Assembly (NCBI GenBank): GCA_029856365.1
Contig: JAHQWW010000021.1
Span: forward strand, 1-45,989
Origin: Candidatus Hodarchaeota archaeon
GTDB taxonomy: Archaea > Asgardarchaeota > Heimdallarchaeia > Hodarchaeales > Hodarchaeaceae
Reading direction: 5' to 3'
DNA: 45,989 nt
Positions within the stretch are counted from its first letter, which is position 1. The number at the start of each line of letters is the position of its first letter. Shown one piece after another: positions 6,871-15,569 of the stretch. The notes under the pieces were generated by a model, which was given only the letters and a program-made list of their open reading frames with translations, was not told where the DNA came from and did no database searches. Made by a program: the position numbers and the translations under genes.

Positions 6871-9603
6871 TTAATCCACTTCCACAACGATATGGTGAAC
6901 AGCATCATCTTCTAGCTCTTCCAGATGTTTCCTTAAAATGAGAATATGGTTCTTAGTTCTTAAGAAATCAACTTTCTTTTGATTTAGAATTACGTTCTTG
7001 ATTGAGTAATCACCGAAATCTTTTCGATTTACATTCCTAAACGTGATTTGTATTTTCTTCGCTGCAAACTGTGTATTAATATAGGTGGTTCCATCATCTC
7101 TAAATTGAGAAGACAACAACATAGGGTCTAGTAAGAGATCGCCTAATTCTCCTCGTATTCCGAACGCTCTAGTCACTAGAGTGAGAATTAACCAACTAGC
7201 TGAACCAGTGAGATAGTGATACATCCCTCTTCCTTTCTGATTGATATATTCAGGGATCCCTGGGTAAATTTTTGACATGGGAAAATTGATACAATGACGA
7301 AATATGGTATCTAAGACTTGAAATCCTTCATGAGCCATTCTTCTCTTGTAGAGTGCATTAGCATACATAACAGCCATATGGGAGAACATAGCTCCATTTT
7401 CTTTATGTCCATATGCAAAACCAAAGCATCGACCCATTTTTGGCAATATTTCATGGAAATTGGTATTCAACCTTACTCCTCCAACATTTTCATCCCAAAG
7501 ATACTTTTTCACTGAAGAGATTACGTCTTTCACTTGGTCATCAGTTGCTATTCCACCCATCAAAGGAAAAACTTGACCTGTAAGAGTCATCCTTACCCCC
7601 TTAGGGTGATCTCCCTCTAGTCTCTTTCCATCATCATCATAATATCCGTTAAACCAACTGTAACCTTCTTTGTTTTTAATCCATTCCTCTGTGCGAATGT
7701 GGTTAACAATCCAGTTTCCTTTCCTTTCTAAATCTGAAATCACATCATCGATGTTAATTTTTTCCTTTTTCCCTGAGACCGTATGAGAACAGCTTTTGTA
7801 GAATCGATCAAGGATTTCTCGCTTTTGTTGGGGAGAAGAATAATCTATTGATTTATTTAATGTATCTAAAAGGATCTTTAGTTCGAGAGCAAGCTCAACA
7901 ACTTCTATTCCTCTTTTAAGCTTAAGAGCTTTCAAAAGATTAGCTAATTCTAAAAAATCACTTCCATAAAAAGCAGTAAAAGCAACTGTTTCACCTTTTT
8001 CTCTTGCCATATCGAGGCCATCATTCCAATCGGCACCTTCTAGTAGAATATTATTGTGCTTACCAACATTGAAAAACGACGAAAGATGTTGTATTAATAA
8101 ATGTTCAAGTATTGATCCCTTATATTTTAGTCCGTTTTCAGTGAAAAGTTTTGTTCCTTGATTTAGATTCCATTTCTGATCATGAGCCCTACAACGGTTT
8201 ATGTGTCTGTCTTTAAAATAGAATTGACCTTCTAAAAGGAATTCTAAATCTCCGCTTTGATCAATATATAATTTTATTGTCATAAATGGCCAAGTTCCAT
8301 GGTCACTCCAAGTTCGGGGAATATCATTCCTGTCAGCTTTAAATTCACCAAGTTCAGTTCCAATAATTGTTGCATTACTCCCATCAAATCTAATGCCTGC
8401 AAAATTGTTCAAGAGAATGTTTCGTACAGTTTTGGGTTCCATTAACAATAAGGCAAGACAATCTTGCCAAAGGTCTCTCCAACCTCGGCCTCCACGTCCA
8501 TAATCATGATGGGGGAGAAATGAACACCCAAAGATTCTTCTAAGAATTGGTTGTAATGTTACCCACTTCAACCATCTATCAAATATAGTGTCAGTTGTCT
8601 TAAAACTAAGACTAAGCTTTTCTTTCCAATAGTTTTTAGTTTCATTCAAGGTTTTCATAAATTTATTTTTAGAAAGGAAGACTAAATCCCTAGTAAAATC
8701 TTTATCCGTAGTGATACCAAGTACAATTCTGTATGATACTGTTGTTCCCTTTGAAAGAGAAATTGTATTGAACCTAAGCGCTCCAATCGATTCATATCCT
8801 TCAAGATATTGATCAGAAGTTAAAAAGTTTTGAGAATTACATACAATTGCCTTTGGCCAATCTAATGTTCCTCCTTCGCCGATAAAATCCTTAAGAAGAG
8901 GAAAAAATCCTAATGGAGAGCGATCTTCATTATCAACTCCAAAAATCCCATAAGAAACTTCATTTTTCTTATGACCACGCTCGTCAAAAGAAAACGTTGG
9001 TTCAACAGTAATTCCAAATTTACTTGTATAGATTCTATGTAATAAACTTGTTACATGTCTATGATCGCGTAAATTATCAGCGGATCTGCAAAATAATGGA
9101 ATTCCAGAGGTCGGAGTAATTACAAGCTCTTCTTCTCCGATATTTGTTATTTTTATTTCCATTAACTCTACTGTTCTGCCTTCTGACGGAATATAATTCA
9201 AGATTTCAGCTTGGATTCCATATTTATGGTTTTTCCTGATAACTCTGTGCCACAGAAACCCAGCTTCTAGCTTTACTGTTTCCTCATTATCATTAATGAA
9301 TTTTAAATTTCTTTGATAAGATGAGTTTCCGGAAACTGACCAAACTCCCTTATTTTCTATAAAAAGCCAGAAATTACGATTATTTTTAGCATTATGTAAA
9401 TCTTCAATCGAAACTGGAGTAAGAAGATAGTTATTGTGCCCGATTTTGATATCACCATGTAATTCAGGCGTAATTGAAGACATCATTCCCGTTTCATTTA
9501 CTAATGGAAAATAGAGGTGATTTATTCTGTCAGGGAAATCTAACTGGAAATCTCCATCTTCATTGATAAAATTCCACTCCGTAATGCCATATCTCTTCTT
9601 CAT
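6871..9603 (-). CDS. GH94 glycoside phosphorylase (laminaribiose/cellobiose phosphorylase type)
   Basis: The protein has 910 residues. Cellobiose phosphorylases are usually near 810, while laminaribiose phosphorylases are near 900, so the length favours a beta-1,3 enzyme. The domain order is an N-terminal beta-sandwich (about 1-310), a linker helix and an (alpha/alpha)6 catalytic barrel (about 345-820) with a C-terminal beta cap. Signatures include GRGGRGWRDLWQDCLALL, the general-acid region GADWNDGLDMA (Asp about 525), KENGAMFSH and a GRGMYHYLTGSASW block that binds phosphate and substrate. The expected reaction is reversible phosphorolysis of a beta-linked glucose disaccharide to glucose 1-phosphate plus glucose. 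There is no signal peptide, so it is cytosolic. Exact linkage specificity is inferred, not proven. Confidence 0.88.
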   Translation of the reverse strand: MKKRYGITEWNFINEDGDFQLDFPDRINHLYFPLVNETGMMSSITPELHGDIKIGHNNYLLTPVSIEDLHNAKNNRNFWLFIENKGVWSVSGNSSYQRNLKFINDNEETVKLEAGFLWHRVIRKNHKYGIQAEILNYIPSEGRTVELMEIKITNIGEEELVITPTSGIPLFCRSADNLRDHRHVTSLLHRIYTSKFGITVEPTFSFDERGHKKNEVSYGIFGVDNEDRSPLGFFPLLKDFIGEGGTLDWPKAIVCNSQNFLTSDQYLEGYESIGALRFNTISLSKGTTVSYRIVLGITTDKDFTRDLVFLSKNKFMKTLNETKNYWKEKLSLSFKTTDTIFDRWLKWVTLQPILRRIFGCSFLPHHDYGRGGRGWRDLWQDCLALLLMEPKTVRNILLNNFAGIRFDGSNATIIGTELGEFKADRNDIPRTWSDHGTWPFMTIKLYIDQSGDLEFLLEGQFYFKDRHINRCRAHDQKWNLNQGTKLFTENGLKYKGSILEHLLIQHLSSFFNVGKHNNILLEGADWNDGLDMAREKGETVAFTAFYGSDFLELANLLKALKLKRGIEVVELALELKILLDTLNKSIDYSSPQQKREILDRFYKSCSHTVSGKKEKINIDDVISDLERKGNWIVNHIRTEEWIKNKEGYSWFNGYYDDDGKRLEGDHPKGVRMTLTGQVFPLMGGIATDDQVKDVISSVKKYLWDENVGGVRLNTNFHEILPKMGRCFGFAYGHKENGAMFSHMAVMYANALYKRRMAHEGFQVLDTIFRHCINFPMSKIYPGIPEYINQKGRGMYHYLTGSASWLILTLVTRAFGIRGELGDLLLDPMLLSSQFRDDGTTYINTQFAAKKIQITFRNVNRKDFGDYSIKNVILNQKKVDFLRTKNHILILRKHLEELEDDAVHHIVVEVD

Positions 9604-9739
9604 ATTCCATCACAGATCATTTTCAGTCTGTTTTATCATTTCATCTTTCTTTTAACCCTACCATAAAATACTAGTGTTAGATTGGAAAAATGATTAGAAA
9701 ATTGAGTCATCCAATCTTGAAACTAAAGTTTCTTTTCAC

Positions 9740-9750
9740 ATATATATTAT
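9740..9750 (+). promoter_or_regulatory. TATA-like box for the cupin gene
   Basis: ATATATATTAT lies 22-32 bp upstream of the ATG at 9772 and is followed by an AAGGAAG ribosome-site-like run ending about 9 nt before the ATG. The spacing fits an archaeal TATA box with a very short leader. This is a composition-based call in an AT-rich intergenic region. Confidence 0.4.
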
Positions 9751-9771
9751 CTAAAAAAAGGAAGAACACCA

Positions 9772-10200
9772 ATGAATATTCCTAAGGATCTTTTAGAAAT
9801 AAAAGAATATTCAGAAGAGGGTTACAAACCCGTAATTGATTATGGGGCGTGGCGAGTAGCGATCTTAAATTTCATTGACGAACTATTGCCAGAAAACATT
9901 GACTTTATGAGTAAACATGATGAAACAGATGAAGTATTTATATTGTTGAAGGGTAATTGTATTCTCTTTATAGCTGAAGGAAACGAAAGTAAAATTACGA
10001 AGTTGTATGCAGAAGACATGGTTCCTTATAAAATATACAATGTCAAAAGAGGAGTCTGGCATAACCACACATTAAGTCATGATGCGATGATTTTAATTGT
10101 AGAAAATCAAGATACGACTGAATCAAATTCCCCTGTTATAGAACTGACAGAAAAACAGCAAAATGAGATCGTTGATTTGACCACTCGTTTATGGAGTTAA
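9772..10200 (+). CDS. Cupin-fold protein
   Basis: The 142-residue sequence fits a small single-domain cupin. The first motif is seen in SKHDETDEVFILLKG and the second near VKRGVWHNHTLS, giving His and Glu residues for a possible metal site. Short stand-alone cupins of this kind act as sugar-binding proteins, isomerases or lyases, or regulators. It lies between the GH94 phosphorylase (divergent) and a kinase-like gene, which makes a sugar-related role possible but unproven. The ATG has both a TATA-like box and a purine-rich ribosome site upstream. Confidence 0.75.
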   Translation: MNIPKDLLEIKEYSEEGYKPVIDYGAWRVAILNFIDELLPENIDFMSKHDETDEVFILLKGNCILFIAEGNESKITKLYAEDMVPYKIYNVKRGVWHNHTLSHDAMILIVENQDTTESNSPVIELTEKQQNEIVDLTTRLWS

Positions 10201-10277
10201 TTTTTCTAATAACTAGGGAATTAAGGCTTTACTACAAATATCCCTTGACAGATTGAATATTGATTGTGTGTTTGAGG

Positions 10278-11282
10278 ATGAAAAGTAAATCAAAAAAACC
10301 TTTAACGATCACCGAGATCCAACAGATTATTGAAGCATCATTTGGCACTACTAAACTTGGGTTAGTCATGGAACTCACAGATGGGTGGTTTAATACTGCT
10401 TACTCAATCGAAATACCTGATCTTGGCCAAGAGGTCGTAATGAAAGTTGCACCTCCATCTGAAGTTAAAATATTAACATATGAAAAGAATATAATGAAAA
10501 CAGAAGTTCAGGTAAATAAAATTCTGAAAGAGAAAACAGATGTACCAGTACCAGAAATATTAAGCTATAATTTTAACCAAGATATAATAAATCGAGACTA
10601 TTTTATTATGGAAAAGTTAAAAGGTATTCCTTGGAATAAAATTAAAAGCAAACTTAGCCAAAAGCAGAATGATCATTTGAAATATAAAACGGGTGTTTAT
10701 GCAGCACAAATTAATTCAATAATTGGAAACTATTTTGGTTATTTCACTGATTTAAAGAAGTCTTACAATAAAAGCTGGAAAAATACATTTGTAAATATGA
10801 TTAAAAACGTTCTAGATGATGGAATTGAATTAAACGCTAAGATTCCCCAATCCCCCAAAGACATAATGAAGTTAATTGAGAACAATGCTACTGTTTTAGA
10901 AGATGTAAAAGTACCTCAGTTAGTTCACTGGGATTTATGGGAAGGAAATATCTTTATTATTAAACAGGAGCAAGAAAAGTGTTCTATTGAAGGAATAATT
11001 GATTGTGAACGAGCCCTCTGGGGTGATCCACTCATAGAATATGAATTTATGCATGCACCAAGTAATCAAGCTTTTCTTGAAGGTTTTGAAGCTGGAACTA
11101 AAGAAAAATTTGAATTTACGAATGATTTAGAGCAACGAAGGCAATTATATAATGTCTACCTCTTTCTGATAATAATTATTGAAGTAAATAGTAGAGGATA
11201 TTATGGAAATGAAGCTACGAAAATAATACAATGGGCAAATTTTGAGTTACAGAACAATATCTCTCATCTTGAGAAGAAGTAA
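10278..11282 (+). CDS. Aminoglycoside/choline phosphotransferase-family (APH) kinase
   Basis: The 334-residue protein has the small-molecule kinase fold. The lysine-containing strand VVMKVAPP and PVPEILSYN are in the N-lobe. The catalytic loop is VHWDLWEGN (H217, D219, N224), and the metal-binding Asp is D242 in GIIDCERALWGDP. Relatives phosphorylate aminoglycosides, choline, homoserine or sugars such as maltose or hydroxylated amines; the substrate here is unknown. I place the start at the ATG at 10278; an upstream in-frame TTG at 10260 would add six residues without a better ribosome site. It follows the cupin gene on the same strand. Confidence 0.85.
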   Translation: MKSKSKKPLTITEIQQIIEASFGTTKLGLVMELTDGWFNTAYSIEIPDLGQEVVMKVAPPSEVKILTYEKNIMKTEVQVNKILKEKTDVPVPEILSYNFNQDIINRDYFIMEKLKGIPWNKIKSKLSQKQNDHLKYKTGVYAAQINSIIGNYFGYFTDLKKSYNKSWKNTFVNMIKNVLDDGIELNAKIPQSPKDIMKLIENNATVLEDVKVPQLVHWDLWEGNIFIIKQEQEKCSIEGIIDCERALWGDPLIEYEFMHAPSNQAFLEGFEAGTKEKFEFTNDLEQRRQLYNVYLFLIIIIEVNSRGYYGNEATKIIQWANFELQNNISHLEKK

Positions 11283-11305
11283 ATCTTATTTTCTGTATCT
11301 CTTAT

Positions 11306-12391
11306 TTAAGCAGGAATTCCAGCCTGAAGAACGCTTAGAGTTGTATTATCTAGCCTTTCTTCTTTTGAATAGTTAGGATTGTCTTGATATTTTTCAGTAA
11401 AATCATAAATACCAAAATCCATGTTTTTATAACTCCAATAAGTATAAGAGATCTGATGTTTCTGAAAAATTGATATTACGTCAGTAAGCCAGTTCTTTCG
11501 GGTTTCTGGGTCCGCTTTTGCCACGCAGCCGAACTCTCCACATAAAATTGGGACATTATACTTCTCTTTAAAAGCTAAGACGGGAGTAATTGCCTTTTCA
11601 AGTTCTGATTTATTCCATTCTACATCCTGTCTCTCAAAAAATAAAGCAAATTGTGGGGAAACCTTGGCAACCTCCTCTTTTACGCTTTTTAAACCTTCAG
11701 GCCTTCCTGGATATTTTAAATACTTTCTATAAATATTATTATAAACAAAGGGAACCCATTCAGCCATCTGATGAGTGATTACATGTGGTTCATAAAAATG
11801 AAAGCTGTAAATAATTTTTTCATCATTAAATTTCCTCATACTCTTAAAAGTGGAGGCCTGTCCCCAAAGATTTGATTCCACGATGATATAATTTTTTAGA
11901 TCATTATTTCTGATTATTGGAATAGTTTCCTCCACTAACTTATACCAATCGGAGTCCTCTGAAGCTATTGGTTCATTCATAATATCATACATAATATTAT
12001 TTGTGGTTTGATATCTTTTAGAAAACATCTCCCAAATCTTTAGAAATCTTTCACGATTCTCTGAGTCTTTATCCCAAAGGTCATTGTTCTCGCTTTCTCT
12101 AACATCGAAAGTATGGCCTGGGGCTTTATGTAAATCTAAAATAAGAACAATATCTCTTTTCTGAGTCCATTTTACAACTTTATCAATTAGTTTTAATCTA
12201 TCTTCTAAATAGCGATATGGATTTTCATCTTTTTCAAAGAAAAAATAATCAACGGGTAGTCTAACAACATTAAATCCCCACTCTTTAATGATTTTTATAT
12301 CATTCACTGTTATAAATGTATTCAGATGTTCTTCACTGAATTCTTCCACTTGAGAAAAATAACCACCGATATTCACACCTTGCAAGTACAT
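11306..12391 (-). CDS. GH5 family beta-glycosidase (intracellular)
   Basis: This 361-residue TIM-barrel glycosidase has the GH5 hallmarks: the opening strand LQGVNIGGYF, the conserved arginine in GFNVVRLPVDY, the acid/base E140 in DIMNEP and the nucleophile E286 in ILCGEFG. The style resembles the exo-1,3-beta-glucanase/beta-glucosidase branch more than secreted endocellulases. There is no signal peptide, which suggests cytosolic oligosaccharide cleavage. An AAGGAGAT ribosome site (complement of 12398-12406) is correctly spaced for the ATG. It is divergent from the GH1 gene, with about 150 bp shared between them. A second, more distant GH5 lies at 28058-29407. Confidence 0.9.
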   Translation of the reverse strand: MYLQGVNIGGYFSQVEEFSEEHLNTFITVNDIKIIKEWGFNVVRLPVDYFFFEKDENPYRYLEDRLKLIDKVVKWTQKRDIVLILDLHKAPGHTFDVRESENNDLWDKDSENRERFLKIWEMFSKRYQTTNNIMYDIMNEPIASEDSDWYKLVEETIPIIRNNDLKNYIIVESNLWGQASTFKSMRKFNDEKIIYSFHFYEPHVITHQMAEWVPFVYNNIYRKYLKYPGRPEGLKSVKEEVAKVSPQFALFFERQDVEWNKSELEKAITPVLAFKEKYNVPILCGEFGCVAKADPETRKNWLTDVISIFQKHQISYTYWSYKNMDFGIYDFTEKYQDNPNYSKEERLDNTTLSVLQAGIPA

Positions 12392-12488
12392 GAAAATATC
12401 TCCTTATGTAGATATAACTCATTAGTCCTTCAAATTAAGTTTTTTATAAATTAAAATACTTGCTTAATACAATATTGTTTCTTCTTTG

Positions 12489-12501
12489 TAATATATTTTT
12501 T
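12489..12501 (+). promoter_or_regulatory. TATA-like box upstream of the GH1 gene
   Basis: AATATATTTTTTA lies about 45 bp before the ATG at 12545. A transcript starting about 25 bp downstream of it would begin near 12520. That would exclude the in-frame TTG at 12515 as a start and favour the ATG at 12545. Confidence 0.4.
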
Positions 12502-12544
12502 ATTTCAGTTCATTTTGGAGATAAAAAATAAGGATATTACTAAT

Positions 12545-13111
12545 ATGCCGAATTCTATTCTATTTCCAAACGATTTTCTCTTCGGAGTTGCAACTAGCTC
12601 CTTTCAAGTTGAAGGAGCCTGGAATAAAGATGGGAAAGGAGAATCCATTTGGGATAAAATTTGCCATACACCTGGAATAATTGAAAATGGTGTTACGGGT
12701 AATGTTTCCTGTGACCATTATTCCCGTTATTCTGCTGATATCAAATTAATGAAAGAACTTGGCGTTAATGCTTACCGTTTTTCAATTTCATGGCCTCGTA
12801 TCTTCCCTACAGGAGAAAGCGAAACTAATTCCAAAGGTATAAAATTCTACGATCGTCTTATTGATGAGTTAATTATGAATGAGATTACTCCATTTGCTAC
12901 CCTTTATCACTGGGATTTACCTTTAAAGCTTTACACCGATCACGAAGGATGGCAGAGCGAAAAAGTTGTTGAGGCTTTTGTAGCATATGCTAATTATGTC
13001 TTTAAACAGTTTGGTGATCGTATTAAACATTGGATTACTTTCAATGAACTTCAAGTCTTTGTAGCTCATCATCCCAATACTGAGGAGTTTAAAAAAAACC
13101 TTTGGAATTGA
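12545..13111 (+). CDS. GH1 beta-glucosidase, N-terminal part (frameshifted gene)
   Basis: This is the N-terminal 188 residues of a family 1 glycosidase that hydrolyses beta-linked glucosides. It has FPNDFLFGVATSSFQVEGAW, GVNAYRFSISWPRIFP, YHWDLPLKL and the acid/base motif TFNEL (commonly TFNEP; the catalytic Glu is kept). The reading frame ends at a TGA at 13109-13111, just after an eight-A run at 13091-13098. Removing one A joins it to the downstream frame, giving one GH1 protein of about 470 residues. The start is the ATG at 12545, which gives the usual GH1 N-terminus. It may be a genuine pseudogene, a phase-variable gene or a homopolymer sequencing error. Confidence 0.88.
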   Translation: MPNSILFPNDFLFGVATSSFQVEGAWNKDGKGESIWDKICHTPGIIENGVTGNVSCDHYSRYSADIKLMKELGVNAYRFSISWPRIFPTGESETNSKGIKFYDRLIDELIMNEITPFATLYHWDLPLKLYTDHEGWQSEKVVEAFVAYANYVFKQFGDRIKHWITFNELQVFVAHHPNTEEFKKNLWN

Positions 13112-13160
13112 CAAAGGGGAATTAGAAAGGAGAAGTGATGCGATTGTAGAACTACAGAAC

Positions 13161-13964
13161 GTGTATAAAGCCCATGCTCAGACAATCCAAGCTTATCGAG
13201 ATTTAGATTATTCAGATGGAGGAAAGATTGGAATAGTTATCAATCTTCTACCAGTTTATCCTATATCAGAACACCCAAGTGATCAATCGTTGGTTCACAT
13301 TGTCGATTCTGAAGCAAATAGGTTATATTTGGAGCCAGTACTATTGGGATCTTATCCTAGTGATTTAATTGAAAATTATGAGCAGATGTTTAAAATCTCA
13401 TTCCCAGAAGGTGATACAGCATTGTTAAAATCCGTGCTTCCATTGGATTTTCTTGGAATAAATTATTACACTAGGTTACGAATTGGTTTTAATAATCCAG
13501 AAGAGATAACTGATGACGCTTCATTTGTGAAAAAGCTCCAAGCTAGAGAGATTCAAGTTAATCCTCCTCAGGAAGGGATAGAATATTCTGAAATGAACTG
13601 GGAAATTTATCCTGATGGCCTGTATGATATTTTGAAGAGAGTGGACGAAGAATACAACCATCCTGAAATATACATAACAGAGAATGGCATGGCAGCCAAA
13701 GATGATAAAATAATTGATAATTTAGTGTACGATACCGATAGAGTGGATTATTTACAACAGCATTTTATACAAGCAAATAAAGCTATCAAGGCAGGAGTAA
13801 ATCTCAAAGGATTCTTTATTTGGAGTCTTTTGGACAACTTCGAGTGGTTTCATGGTTATAGTAAACGATTTGGTATAATTCGTGTGGATTTTAACACTCA
13901 AGAACGTATTTGGAAGAAAAGTGCCCATTGGTATCAGCAGGTAATCGAAAATAGAGGATTCTAA
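13161..13964 (+). CDS. GH1 beta-glucosidase, C-terminal part (frameshifted gene)
   Basis: This is the C-terminal 267 residues of the same GH1 enzyme. It has AHAQTIQAYR, IGIVINLLPVYP, DFLGINYYTR, the nucleophile motif YITENGM and the glycone-binding WSLLDNFEWFHGYSKRFG. The frame is open upstream of the GTG at 13161, back to about 13065, and continues the fold (GELERRSDAIVEL). That overlap shows it is the rest of the 12545 gene and not an independent start. No ribosome site in frame precedes 13161. Both catalytic glutamates are preserved across the two pieces and the barrel is otherwise complete, so the lesion looks recent. Confidence 0.88.
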   Translation: MYKAHAQTIQAYRDLDYSDGGKIGIVINLLPVYPISEHPSDQSLVHIVDSEANRLYLEPVLLGSYPSDLIENYEQMFKISFPEGDTALLKSVLPLDFLGINYYTRLRIGFNNPEEITDDASFVKKLQAREIQVNPPQEGIEYSEMNWEIYPDGLYDILKRVDEEYNHPEIYITENGMAAKDDKIIDNLVYDTDRVDYLQQHFIQANKAIKAGVNLKGFFIWSLLDNFEWFHGYSKRFGIIRVDFNTQERIWKKSAHWYQQVIENRGF

Positions 13965-13986
13965 ATGATGAAATTTATTCATTTAG

Positions 13987-14643
13987 TTAACTCAACAGAT
14001 GTTTGGTATATCCTAGTGTAACCAACTTCTTGTAAGCCTCCCAAACGTCCTCTGGAATTTCTTGAAAAATCTGGAATCCTTTTCTTGGATAAATCCTGAT
14101 TCTTTGTAGGTCTCCAACAATAATGTTAATTACATCTTCTTTCACAATTTCATTGTTGGGATATCTTTCAAAATCAATAGGAGGAGATGTCAAAATTATT
14201 TTCTTTTCTGGCCAAAGCTTTTTGAAAGTTGCATATGCTCTTCTTTCCATATATGGTTTTTGAACAACAATTATCTTCTTGGGATCAACATTCTTACCCT
14301 GTAAGATCTTCTTAGTAAAGAGAATGTTTTCTCCTGTATTTGTAGCTTTATTCTCAATGATTATTCTGTCTTTAGGAATTCCCATCTTTACTGCTATTTT
14401 TGCAAACACCTCTGCTTCCGATTCATTCCAGTCGGTCTTCAACAAATCGCTTTTACTACGAATTCCTCCAGAAAAAATTACTATTGGAGCCCAACCTTCA
14501 AGGAATAATCTAGCTCCATATTCAGCAACTCGTAAATCATGGCTTCCAAGAACCAAAACACAATCAGCTTTCTCGAGCTTATGATTCATATGATGATAAT
14601 CCCAGATTATCTTTACTAATTGATCTACGTCTTCTGATTTCAT
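13987..14643 (-). CDS. YdcF-like protein (DUF218)
   Basis: The 218-residue protein has the YdcF/SanA-like Rossmann pattern: CVLVLGSHDLRVAEYGARLF, then IFSGG, WNESEAEVFAK and the IENKATNTGENI block, followed by IIVVQKPYMERRAY. The family (DUF218) binds nucleotides such as S-adenosylmethionine in E. coli YdcF and is linked to envelope metabolism in SanA; the reaction is not established. Unlike SanA it has no N-terminal membrane helix, so it is cytosolic. It converges on the GH1 gene with 22 bp between them. Confidence 0.85.
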   Translation of the reverse strand: MKSEDVDQLVKIIWDYHHMNHKLEKADCVLVLGSHDLRVAEYGARLFLEGWAPIVIFSGGIRSKSDLLKTDWNESEAEVFAKIAVKMGIPKDRIIIENKATNTGENILFTKKILQGKNVDPKKIIVVQKPYMERRAYATFKKLWPEKKIILTSPPIDFERYPNNEIVKEDVINIIVGDLQRIRIYPRKGFQIFQEIPEDVWEAYKKLVTLGYTKHLLS

Positions 14644-14845
14644 AAAAAAAGCAATTATTTCAAATATCTTAAAGATATCTTATAATTAGATAAAAACCAG
14701 AGCCTTTTTCCCGAATAATACATTTCTAGCCTAAAGTTTCCACTCTTGATGGAGAAAAAAACAATGAGACAATAACTGATAACTAAACAGGATAGTTAAT
14801 TATAAATATTAAAACTTATGGAGATTTTTGTTTCTGTATACAAGT

Positions 14846-15376
14846 TCAAAGGCCATTCCTATTAATTATTTTATAGAGATTTCTTATCGTACAAATTTGA
14901 CCAAAATGGTACGCATCATGAAGAATCATCGTTGAAATAATTTGTTTTATTGACCATAAATCCCCCCAATTAGTAGAAACCATCTTTTCTAACTGTTCAT
15001 CAGCTATTTTTTGAAGACTGTCTACTAATCTTGTCTGAGTTTGTTCCAAAAAAGTAATACATTTTGGCCATTCGGGACTTTCGAGGTCTCGCCAGTTCAG
15101 GGTACCCTCCCTGAAGGCATATTCATCATACATCTGCTTGCATTGTGCTATGTGAACGACCTTATATTCGATAGTAGAGATAGGATCCAATGTTTGTGCT
15201 GATACCCAGTCATTCCCTTTCTCATTCCATTGTTTAATGATTTCTAATGTTCTAGAATGAGGAGTTAGCTTCCATTGTGCTTCTTCCTTCGGAATTTCAT
15301 TCAATGTTTGTACTAGTCCTTGAAAACCCCGTTCTAACTCCCATATCATCATTGGTACTATTTTTTGTTTATTCAT
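14846..15376 (-). CDS. DinB-like protein, divergent
   Basis: This 176-residue helical protein fits the DinB superfamily. H75 is in KVVHIAQCK, and the C-terminal helix HDAYHFGQICTIRNL carries two histidines four residues apart, completing a plausible metal triad better than the paralogue at 1192-1686. The substrate is unknown; characterised relatives use thiol cofactors or act in stress responses. It stands alone, with about 200 bp of AT-rich sequence on each side in which I see no other gene. Confidence 0.8.
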   Translation of the reverse strand: MNKQKIVPMMIWELERGFQGLVQTLNEIPKEEAQWKLTPHSRTLEIIKQWNEKGNDWVSAQTLDPISTIEYKVVHIAQCKQMYDEYAFREGTLNWRDLESPEWPKCITFLEQTQTRLVDSLQKIADEQLEKMVSTNWGDLWSIKQIISTMILHDAYHFGQICTIRNLYKIINRNGL

Positions 15377-15569
15377 GATCTATAAACACTCACAAATTCC
15401 TTAGCTAATCATTAAAATTCTATATATGGTTTTATGTTGTTTAAGGAACATTAATATTCTGGTAGTTTAATAACAGATTCAGATCTGTTTGGTGTCGTAA
15501 GATAAAATTCTAGAAATATCCTACCTACAAGTACTTCATATACATTTTCTATAGCAAATGCTTATCTAG

